Positions 1-5,522 of a DNA stretch of 5,883 nucleotides are shown one piece after another; positions within the stretch are counted from its first letter, which is position 1, and each line of letters opens with the position of its first letter. This DNA comes from an uncultured Prevotellaceae bacterium (GTDB lineage: Bacteria; Bacteroidota; Bacteroidia; Bacteroidales; Bacteroidaceae). The notes under the pieces are model-generated. The model was given only the letters and a program-made list of their open reading frames with translations. It had not been told where the DNA came from and did not search any database. Location of the stretch: positions 1-5,883 of the forward strand of contig CAMWRK010000139.1 of the NCBI GenBank assembly GCA_947176655.1, written 5' to 3'. The position numbers and the translations under genes were made by a program.

Positions 1-735
1 GACGTTGAGGCTGGCACATACTTTCTCGTATGTCAGTTGTCCCCCTGTGAATGACACCATCTGGTCGAAGATGCTCAGGGCATCGCGCATGCCGCCGTCT
101 GCTTTCTCGGCTATCAGTTGAAGGGCATCGTCCTCGGCAGTGTATCCTTCCTTTGCGGCAACACCGTGCAGGTGAGCAATGATGTTCTCCACACTCATGC
201 GTGAGAAATCATAAACTTGGCAGCGGGACAGAATGGTGGGCAGTATCTTATGCTTTTCCGTTGTTGCCAGAATGAAAATCACGTATGAAGGAGGTTCCTC
301 GAGTGTTTTTAGAAAGGCATTGAAGGCCTGTGAGGACAGCATGTGCACCTCGTCGATGATAAACACCTTGTATTTTCCTATCTGCGGCGGAATTTGTACC
401 TGTTTGATCAGTTCGCGTATGTCCTCTACACTGTTGTTCGATGCAGCGTCCAGTTCGTGGATGTTCATTGAGCGTCCCTCGTCGAAAGCTTTGCAGCTTT
501 CGCACTCTCCGCAACTTTCTTCGTCTGCTTTCGGAGACAGACAGTTGATGGTTTTGGCAAAGATGCGGGCGCAGGTTGTCTTGCCCACACCTCTTGGACC
601 GCAGAAAAGGTAGGCGTGCGCCAGTTTGTCAGAGGCGATGGCGTTCTTCAGTGTCGTGGTCAGAGCAGACTGCCCTACTACGGCATCGAATGTCATCGGG
701 CGATACTTGCGTGCCGAAACGATATATTCCTGCAT
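1..735 (-). CDS. dnaX: DNA polymerase III subunit gamma/tau (DnaX), N-terminal 245 residues, cut by window edge
   Basis: This is the clamp-loader ATPase that loads the sliding clamp and organises the replicative polymerase. Reading the minus strand from the ATG at 735 gives an unbroken frame to the window edge, beginning MQEYIVSARKYRP. Visible motifs are the Walker A GPRGVGKT (about residues 46-53), a four-Cys zinc module (C65, C75, C78, C81), Walker B VFIIDEVHML (about 124-133), sensor 1 ATTE (157-160), the SRC arginine-finger motif (170-172) and the sensor 2 motif GGMRDAL (214-220). Order and spacing are those of bacterial DnaX. The C-terminal part, including any tau domain, lies outside the window. 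A TAnnTTTG box lies 34 bp upstream of the start. Identification is secure; the start is supported by the conserved N-terminus and the promoter spacing. Confidence 0.97.
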   Translation of the reverse strand, partial: MQEYIVSARKYRPMTFDAVVGQSALTTTLKNAIASDKLAHAYLFCGPRGVGKTTCARIFAKTINCLSPKADEESCGECESCKAFDEGRSMNIHELDAASNNSVEDIRELIKQVQIPPQIGKYKVFIIDEVHMLSSQAFNAFLKTLEEPPSYVIFILATTEKHKILPTILSRCQVYDFSRMSVENIIAHLHGVAAKEGYTAEDDALQLIAEKADGGMRDALSIFDQMVSFTGGQLTYEKVCASLNV

Positions 736-768
736 TTTTGTTTATGTTTTCGTGGATACTATTTTATG

Positions 769-776
769 CAAATGTA
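769..776 (-). promoter_or_regulatory. Bacteroidetes -7 box for dnaX
   Basis: On the minus strand these bases read TACATTTG, a perfect match to the TAnnTTTG -7 element used by the Bacteroidetes primary sigma factor. It lies 34 bp before the dnaX ATG. No clear TTTG -33 element is seen at the expected spacing, so the call rests on the -7 box and its position. Confidence 0.55.
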
Positions 777-820
777 GGAAAAATATTGCATATTCACGTA
801 CACGTGTATGCTCTTTTTTG

Positions 821-828
821 TATCTTTG
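821..828 (+). promoter_or_regulatory. Possible -7 box for the divIC/ftsB-plsC operon
   Basis: The plus strand reads TATCTTTG, matching TAnnTTTG, 22 bp before the ATG at 851, which implies a very short leader. No convincing -33 element is present. It sits back to back with the dnaX promoter, with the palindrome TACACGTGTA (799-808) between the two. Confidence 0.45.
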
Positions 829-850
829 CAGCAAATAGGCAGTTATTATT

Positions 851-1168
851 ATGGGCAGACTTCAACGCATCGCGCATCGTATTGGGCATAGCAGTGTGAC
901 AAAGTATGTGGTGACTTTGTTCTTTATCATTTTAATCGTAGGCTTTTTGGATGACAACAGTTTTTGGAATCGTAGGGAACGCAAGGCAACGATAGAGAAA
1001 TTGCAGGAGGAGATAGCAGAACTGAAGACTGTGTATGAGGAGGATACCCGCAAACTTGAAGCTCTGGAAAAGTATGACAATGTAGTGCGTCTGGCCAGAG
1101 AGATGTATTTTATGAAGCGTCCTAACGAGGATGTATATATTATAAATTGCGATAAAAAGTCCGAATAG
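851..1168 (+). CDS. FtsB/DivIC-like septum formation initiator family protein
   Basis: A 105-residue bitopic membrane protein of the FtsB/DivIC family, which in other bacteria forms a complex with FtsL and FtsQ/DivIB to activate septal peptidoglycan synthesis. The sequence shows a short basic cytoplasmic N-terminus, one membrane segment (about residues 17-33, VTKYVVTLFFIILIVGF), then a charged heptad-like helix (about 42-75) consistent with the family's extracytoplasmic coiled coil, and a compact tail, MYFMKRPNEDVYII (85-98), resembling the conserved end of Bacteroidetes members. Length fits the family. The start at 851 is the only ATG placed before the membrane segment. The stop is 8 bp before the acyltransferase, so they are very likely co-transcribed. 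FtsB and DivIC cannot be told apart by sequence alone, so no symbol is given. Confidence 0.85.
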   Translation: MGRLQRIAHRIGHSSVTKYVVTLFFIILIVGFLDDNSFWNRRERKATIEKLQEEIAELKTVYEEDTRKLEALEKYDNVVRLAREMYFMKRPNEDVYIINCDKKSE

Positions 1169-1176
1169 CAGGTGTT

Positions 1177-1914
1177 ATGTACAAGTTGTATCAGTTGCTT
1201 GTTTGTTTGCCGTTGCTGGGCGTTACAACTATCCTGGTGGCATTGTCGACTATTGTAGGCTGTACATTCGGCAAGGCATCTTTCTGGGCATATTGGCCTC
1301 CCTGTGTGTGGAGCAAGCTGATGTGCCGCATCCCTTTGCTGCCAGTGGAAGTGGTTGGCAGGGAGAAATTGCGCAAGGATTGCAGCTACGTTTTTGTTTC
1401 AAACCATCAGGGGCCGTATGACATATTCCTGATATACGGGTATCTCGGCCATAGTTTCCGCTGGCTCATGAAGAAGGAACTGCGCAGCATCCCACTGATA
1501 GGACGTGCATGTGAGAAGGCCGGTCATATAATGGTGGACAAGAGTGGACCGAAGGCCATAGCAAGAACCCAGATACAGGCACGCGAAACATTGAAGAACG
1601 GTACATCCATTGTGGTCTTTCCAGAAGGTAGCCGCACGTTTACCGGACACATGGCGCGTTTCCGCCGTGGACCGTTTATGCTTGGACATCAGTTGCAACT
1701 GCCCATAGTGCCGATAACCATAGATGGCAGTTTTGAGGTATTGCCACGTCAGAAAGGTTTTAGCTTCCTCACGTACCACAAGTTGCGTCTCGTCATTCAT
1801 GACCCTATCCCGTATCGCGAAGATTTGGACAGTATTATGGACGAAGCATACGTAACCATAGAAAGCGCATTGCCAGAAAGCCTGCGCGGTTATGTGGCTA
1901 ATCCGGATCAGTAA
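1177..1914 (+). CDS. plsC: 1-acyl-sn-glycerol-3-phosphate acyltransferase (PlsC/LPLAT family)
   Basis: A membrane-associated acyltransferase expected to convert lysophosphatidic acid to phosphatidic acid in phospholipid synthesis. The 245-residue product begins with a hydrophobic segment (about residues 5-28). It then carries the catalytic HX4D motif as NHQGPYD (H77 to D82), the substrate-binding block FPEGSRT (148-154), the FRRGPFMLG segment (162-170) and the hydrophobic VPITIDG block (178-184), in the order typical of PlsC. Length is normal for the family. It lies 8 bp after the division gene and is probably in the same transcript. Acyl-donor preference cannot be read from the sequence, and a related lysophospholipid or ornithine-lipid acyltransferase role is possible. 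Confidence 0.9.
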   Translation: MYKLYQLLVCLPLLGVTTILVALSTIVGCTFGKASFWAYWPPCVWSKLMCRIPLLPVEVVGREKLRKDCSYVFVSNHQGPYDIFLIYGYLGHSFRWLMKKELRSIPLIGRACEKAGHIMVDKSGPKAIARTQIQARETLKNGTSIVVFPEGSRTFTGHMARFRRGPFMLGHQLQLPIVPITIDGSFEVLPRQKGFSFLTYHKLRLVIHDPIPYREDLDSIMDEAYVTIESALPESLRGYVANPDQ

Positions 1915-1959
1915 TTGCAGACATCATTTTTCTTCAATACTTGTTAATCTGCCGATATC

Positions 1960-2405
1960 ATGAATCAGACAAATGGAGATACAAACATACCGGGCGGCAG
2001 GCTGGAGGCCGTCGATGCGCTCTGGGGCTTTGCCCTGCTTGCTATAGTGCTGCTCCACAGTCTTGAACACTACAACATATTTTACGGCGAGGCGGCACGG
2101 CCAGAATGGCTGCAATGGCTCGATGCCGAGACTATCGGGATTACCTATTTCATTTTTGCCGGCAAGGCCTACGCTACATTTTCGCTGCTTTTCGGATTCA
2201 GTTTCTTCATTCAGATGCGCAATGCCCGTAGTCCGGTTTCAATCTCTGGTGCAGGACAGGGGCGTTTGAAACGTTGCTGATAGGTTTTGCCGTATTCTAC
2301 ATGCTGCTGTTGTCCAGTCGCAGCTGGCTTTCCACACACCGCCAGGGGCCGTTCGAGTACCTGTGGAAGAAAATGACATGGCTCGGCAGCAAATATCAAA
2401 AATGA
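1960..2405 (+). pseudogene. DUF418/YeiB-type membrane protein, internally deleted and frameshifted
   Basis: The frame opened by the ATG at 1960 encodes a recognisable N-terminus of DUF418 proteins (multi-pass membrane proteins of uncertain transport or acyl-transfer role): GGRLEAVDALWGFALLAIVL (about residues 12-31) and FSLLFGFSFFIQM (74-86). After about residue 90 the similarity stops and the frame ends at 2280 (106 codons). From about 2235 another frame runs to the TGA at 2403-2405 and encodes the family's C-terminus, including LLIGFAVFYMLLLSSRSWL and QGPFEYLWKKMTWLG, like the usual GPLEWLWR end. Normal members are about 350-400 residues, so roughly 240-260 residues between the pieces are gone. 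I read this as one gene that lost its centre, with the junction around 2221-2260. A functional small product is unlikely. Confidence 0.8.
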
Positions 2406-2491
2406 CAATCCGTTTTTCCGTTGCCTGCCAGTTCGAAGCTAAGGAATAAACAAATATTACAAATGCCCCTTAATTATAAGTTCTTCTTGTT

Positions 2492-2998
2492 CTACAGCCA
2501 GACCTCCTTCATGTCCTTGCGCACTTTGGGCGCGGCCTCGTCGTCGGCATATCCGATGGGAATGAGAGCGACGGGTTCGAGGCCATCGGGCACGGTCACG
2601 ATGTCGCGGAACTGGTTGATGTCAAAGTTGCATACCCAGCATGTAGCCAGCCCCTGTTCCGTGGCGGCCAGGCACAGGTGTTCTATGGCTATGGCCAGGT
2701 CGATGTCGGCATGTGGCTTGTTGTCGTAGCGGCGTGTCCAGCATTCGCTTTCCGCCTTCATGCACAGAACGATGGCCGGAGCCTCGTTTATCCAGTCGCG
2801 ATGGTACGTCTCCTTGACGCGGGTCAGCAGTTCGGGAGTATCGGCATCTGCCAGGATGAAACGCCACGGCTGACGGTTGACAGCCGACGGAGCCAGACGC
2901 ACACATTCGCGGATGTAGGCAAGTTTCTCGGCTTCGATTGGGCGTGACTGATAGTGCCGGCAACTGTATCGTGCCTGGCATAGTTCTTTGAAGTTCAT
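2492..2998 (-). CDS. Nitroreductase-family flavoprotein
   Basis: A 168-residue cytoplasmic protein of the nitroreductase family, FMN-dependent NAD(P)H oxidoreductases acting on nitro compounds, quinones or other substrates. Visible family marks are the N-terminal RYSCRHY phosphate-binding segment (10-16, equivalent to the common R-x-S-x-R), APSAVNRQPWRF (36-47) for FMN binding, the helix DIDLAIAIEHLCLAATEQGL (98-117, family pattern D-x-g-x-a-x-q-n-l-x-l-a-a-x-x-x-G-L), the CWV segment (120-122) and the IPIGYAD strand (146-152). Length matches the short subgroup. The substrate cannot be assigned. It is convergent with the DUF418 remnant and divergent from the TIR-like operon. The ATG at 2998 is chosen because the family N-terminus starts there and a -7 box lies 33 bp upstream. 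Confidence 0.92.
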   Translation of the reverse strand: MNFKELCQARYSCRHYQSRPIEAEKLAYIRECVRLAPSAVNRQPWRFILADADTPELLTRVKETYHRDWINEAPAIVLCMKAESECWTRRYDNKPHADIDLAIAIEHLCLAATEQGLATCWVCNFDINQFRDIVTVPDGLEPVALIPIGYADDEAAPKVRKDMKEVWL

Positions 2999-3031
2999 AG
3001 GGCTTTATGTGTCTTTTCTGTTATCACGTTG

Positions 3032-3039
3032 CAAATTTA
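3032..3039 (-). promoter_or_regulatory. Bacteroidetes -7 box for the nitroreductase gene
   Basis: The minus strand reads TAAATTTG, a perfect TAnnTTTG match, 33 bp upstream of the nitroreductase ATG. A -33 TTTG is not evident at 19-21 bp further upstream. Confidence 0.5.
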
Positions 3040-3082
3040 TCAAAAAAACGAGAAGTCCCGGCTGGCATTGGGAATGTTTTTG

Positions 3083-3090
3083 TATATTTG
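3083..3090 (+). promoter_or_regulatory. Bacteroidetes -7 box for the TIR-like/ATPase/DUF4435 operon
   Basis: The plus strand reads TATATTTG, a perfect TAnnTTTG match, 29 bp before the ATG at 3120. The leader contains the AT-rich palindrome TAAATATTTA (3099-3108) just past the expected start of transcription. No good -33 match is seen, so basal activity may be weak or regulator-dependent; that last point is inference. Confidence 0.55.
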
Positions 3091-3119
3091 TGTACGAATA
3101 AATATTTAATCTTCCATAA

Positions 3120-3650
3120 ATGAACAGCAACAAGACATATCTGGCATTCAATGTGGATGCCGTGCGTGACAGCCGGAAATCGAATTTGCATACGCTGAAC
3201 CTGCTTGGCGACTGGCAACGTCGTTTTCCCCACCGTTTCAACTTTCTGAACATGGAGAGCATAAACTTCATTGCCTGTCACGACGATTTGGTGGAAACGA
3301 CAGTCAAGTCGCAGTTCTTCGCATTGATGGAAAAGGCCGACAATCTGATGCTTGTGGTGGCCAAGGATGCCATAGACCCTGACAATGCCTGGCTGAACTG
3401 GCAGATAAGCCGTGCCGTGAACCGCTACCACCTGCCGGTGATAGTGGCCTTCAAGGGCGAGTCGGCTGTTACGGAGGAGACGCTGAAAGATTATTGGAAC
3501 TACTTGCCGCAGAAGATACGCAAGTACATTGGGCGCAACAGCGCGCGCATGTGCTACATACCATTGACAGAGACCAAGGTGGAGAAGGCTTTGGGCTACT
3601 TCAGCGTGAACTCGCAGACCTATCCATGTGACAGCACTACGATTTTCTAA
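3120..3650 (+). CDS. TIR-like (ThsB/DUF1863-type) domain protein, first gene of a putative defence operon
   Basis: A 176-residue soluble protein without signal peptide or membrane segment. Residues about 4-115 have the layout of a TIR-like flavodoxin fold of the Thoeris ThsB kind: a first strand KTYLAFN (5-11) followed by an acidic/basic loop, NLLGDWQRRF (27-36), a surface helix with K64 (VKSQFFALMEKADN, 62-75), strand LMLVVAKDA (76-84), the NAWLNWQISRAVNRY block (89-103) and strand LPVIVAF (105-111). In TIR NADases the W-x-x-(x)-E of that block supplies the catalytic Glu; here the aligned residue appears to be Gln (Q95). Residues 115-176 are an unassigned tail. It lies 26 bp before the ATPase gene, in an apparent operon. 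Membership of the TIR-like superfamily is by pattern only; a fold search would settle it. Role in defence is inferred from neighbours. Confidence 0.68.
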   Translation: MNSNKTYLAFNVDAVRDSRKSNLHTLNLLGDWQRRFPHRFNFLNMESINFIACHDDLVETTVKSQFFALMEKADNLMLVVAKDAIDPDNAWLNWQISRAVNRYHLPVIVAFKGESAVTEETLKDYWNYLPQKIRKYIGRNSARMCYIPLTETKVEKALGYFSVNSQTYPCDSTTIF

Positions 3651-3676
3651 TATCCTTTCCGGCTATAAAGAGCAGT

Positions 3677-4480
3677 ATGGCATACATAAGCAGCATAGAA
3701 ATAGATTCGCTTTGGTCTGGATACCATCATGTGGTATGGCATCTGCGCCCCGATGTGAATATACTCAGCGGTGTCAATGGAGTGGGGAAGAGTACTATAC
3801 TTAACAGGGTAGTGAAGAACCTGCTCAACGTGGATCGTATGGCCAAAGCTACGGAGGGGGTCACTTTGACATTCTCCCCGGAGGACGCCACGCAAGTGCG
3901 GTTCGATGTGGTGCGCTCTTTTGACCGCCCGCTCATTTCCGGCGACATTCTGGCCAAAGTGGCAGACATAAGCCTTCAGAGCGAACTGGATTTTATGCTG
4001 TATCAGTTGCAGCGACGTTTCCTGGACTATCAGGTGAATGTCTCAAACCGCATGGTGAGACTGTTTACCGAACAGGTGCCTGACGCACAGAACAAGGCAG
4101 AGGAGATAGCCGGCGAGAAGGCTCGCTTCTACGAACTTATAGACTCTCTCTTTGCCGATACAGGCAAGAAAGTGCTGCGCACGAGCAATGAGATAATGAT
4201 GTTGCAACATGGAGAACAGCTTACGCCTTACCAGCTGAGTAGTGGAGAGAAGCAAATGCTGATAATCATGCTGACGGTGCTGGTTCAGGACAGACAGCCG
4301 TATACCCTGTTCATGGACGAGCCGGAGATTTCACTGCACGTGGAATGGCAGCAGCGCCTGATAGGCCTGATACGGGAACTGAATCCGAATGTGCAGATAA
4401 TACTGACGACACATTCGCCGGCAGTGATAATGGACGGATGGGCAGACTGTGTGACCGACGTGGAAGATATTGTCGACTGA
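3677..4480 (+). CDS. AAA15/ABC-type ATPase, AriA- or OLD-like, second gene of the putative defence operon
   Basis: A 267-residue soluble ATPase with the ABC/SMC-like nucleotide-binding fold found in OLD, RecF-type and PARIS AriA proteins. Visible motifs are an N-terminal antiparallel strand region, Walker A GVNGVGKST (32-40), the ABC signature LSSGEKQ (187-193), Walker B LFMDEPEISLH (211-221, catalytic E215) and the H-loop strand ILTTHSP (242-248, H246). All ATPase residues are present, so an active enzyme is expected. The middle (about 95-170) is helical and charged and could form a short coiled arm. There is no fused TOPRIM domain; that role is supplied by the next gene, as in PARIS. The protein is compact compared with typical OLD nucleases. 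In PARIS the ATPase scaffolds the sensor and holds the effector; that role here is inference. Confidence 0.9.
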   Translation: MAYISSIEIDSLWSGYHHVVWHLRPDVNILSGVNGVGKSTILNRVVKNLLNVDRMAKATEGVTLTFSPEDATQVRFDVVRSFDRPLISGDILAKVADISLQSELDFMLYQLQRRFLDYQVNVSNRMVRLFTEQVPDAQNKAEEIAGEKARFYELIDSLFADTGKKVLRTSNEIMMLQHGEQLTPYQLSSGEKQMLIIMLTVLVQDRQPYTLFMDEPEISLHVEWQQRLIGLIRELNPNVQIILTTHSPAVIMDGWADCVTDVEDIVD

Positions 4481-4526
4481 CACCGCTACGGTTGCCGTTC
4501 CGGAACGAAAACTACTCAGACACAGT

Positions 4527-5522
4527 ATGGGACAAAGGTTAGTCTCCAACATAACATCGGAATATATTGCCGCCGCCAACAAACTCAGACCAGGCAAGGC
4601 CAAGGCACGCATAGTGGCTTATGTCGAAAGCTACGATGATGTGGCATTCTGGCGCGATGTCTTGGATGAATACGAGACAGACAACCTGCATTTCGAGATA
4701 ATGCTTCCGTCGCGCACCACGTTGGGCAAGGGCAAGAAGACGGCTCTGATGAACAATCTCGGGCCGTACATGATAGCCTGTGTGGATGCCGACTATGACT
4801 GGCTTATGCAGGGAAAGACCCCTGTAAGCAGGATGCTTTGCGACAACAGGTATGTATTGCACACGTATGTCTATGCCATAGAGAACTACCTGTGCTATGC
4901 CGACGGGTTGCGCCGCGCCTGTACGATGGCTACGCTAAACGATAGGGAGGTATTGGACTCTAAGGCATATATGGAGGAATACAGCACCATCGTGTGGCCT
5001 CTGTTCGTGTGGAGCGTATGGGCATACCGCATGGGGCGTGACAGCGAGTTCGGAATCATGCACATGATAGACACTGTGACGTGCCGCGATGTGAACATAC
5101 GTTATCCTGAGCAGACACTGGAGTATGTGCGCAGACGCGTGAACAAGAAAATCAACTGGCTGTATCGGCATTTTCCAGAGGGCAAGAAGACATGGGCTCC
5201 ACTCAGGGACGAATTGTTGCGGATGGGGCTTACTCCGGAGACTACCTATTTATATATACAGGGACACGGCTTGATGGATGGAGTGGTATTGCCGTTGCTC
5301 CACCCTGTATGCAGTCAGTTGAGACGCGAGAGGGAAAGGGAAATCAACAGTCTGGCCATACACGAGACACAGCGGCAGAACGAATTGTCATCGTACCGCC
5401 ACAGCAGCATTTCCATAGAAGAGGCACTGAAAAAGAGCGTGGCATATCGGAAATCGTCACCTTACTTGCACTTGAGCGAGGATATAATGCGGTTGATGGC
5501 CGAGGTGGGAGGCGCGAAATAA
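4527..5522 (+). CDS. DUF4435 (TOPRIM-like, AriB-like) protein, third gene of the putative defence operon
   Basis: A 331-residue soluble protein of the DUF4435 family, whose best studied member, AriB of PARIS, is a TOPRIM effector nuclease acting on tRNA after release by its ATPase partner. From the ATG at 4527 it starts MGQRLVSNITSEYIAAANKL, like other family N-termini. The TOPRIM-type acidic residues are visible: Glu in AYVESYDD (31-38, E34) and the acidic cluster CVDADYDW (85-92, D87, D89, D91). Further family marks are HTYVYAIENYLC (112-123) and YIQGHGLMDG (243-252). The frame is also open upstream to a TTG at 4470 that would overlap the ATPase gene by 11 bp, but the extra 19 residues look unlike family members, so ATG 4527 (46 bp gap) is preferred. 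Catalytic activity and target are inferred. Confidence 0.88.
   Translation: MGQRLVSNITSEYIAAANKLRPGKAKARIVAYVESYDDVAFWRDVLDEYETDNLHFEIMLPSRTTLGKGKKTALMNNLGPYMIACVDADYDWLMQGKTPVSRMLCDNRYVLHTYVYAIENYLCYADGLRRACTMATLNDREVLDSKAYMEEYSTIVWPLFVWSVWAYRMGRDSEFGIMHMIDTVTCRDVNIRYPEQTLEYVRRRVNKKINWLYRHFPEGKKTWAPLRDELLRMGLTPETTYLYIQGHGLMDGVVLPLLHPVCSQLRREREREINSLAIHETQRQNELSSYRHSSISIEEALKKSVAYRKSSPYLHLSEDIMRLMAEVGGAK

Noticed and set aside
483..502. Perfect 8 bp inverted repeat with a 4-base loop inside dnaX (CGAAAGCT-TTGC-AGCTTTCG), suggestive of a hairpin or dnaX-type frameshift signal.
   Set aside because: It falls in the codons for the ESCKAF segment beside the zinc-binding Cys residues, far upstream of where dnaX programmed frameshifting occurs, and no slippery run precedes it; coding constraint explains it.
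233..613. Plus-strand open frame of 126 codons.
   Set aside because: It is antisense to the well conserved DnaX ATPase domain and has no family features.
1399..1800. Minus-strand open frame of 133 codons.
   Set aside because: It lies wholly opposite the acyltransferase gene, whose motifs are intact; a shadow frame.
2406..2491. Possible terminator between the convergent DUF418 remnant and nitroreductase gene.
   Set aside because: No GC-rich stem followed by a T-run could be found; only AT-rich sequence without a convincing hairpin.
3024..3431. Minus-strand open frame of 135 codons crossing the divergent promoter region.
   Set aside because: It is antisense to the TIR-like gene, would run through both promoter boxes, and its product shows no recognisable pattern.
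3120..5522. Recent mobile island or prophage cargo carrying the three-gene operon.
   Set aside because: No integrase, transposase, tRNA or flanking direct repeats are visible, and composition by eye resembles the neighbouring housekeeping genes; transfer cannot be excluded but is not supported.
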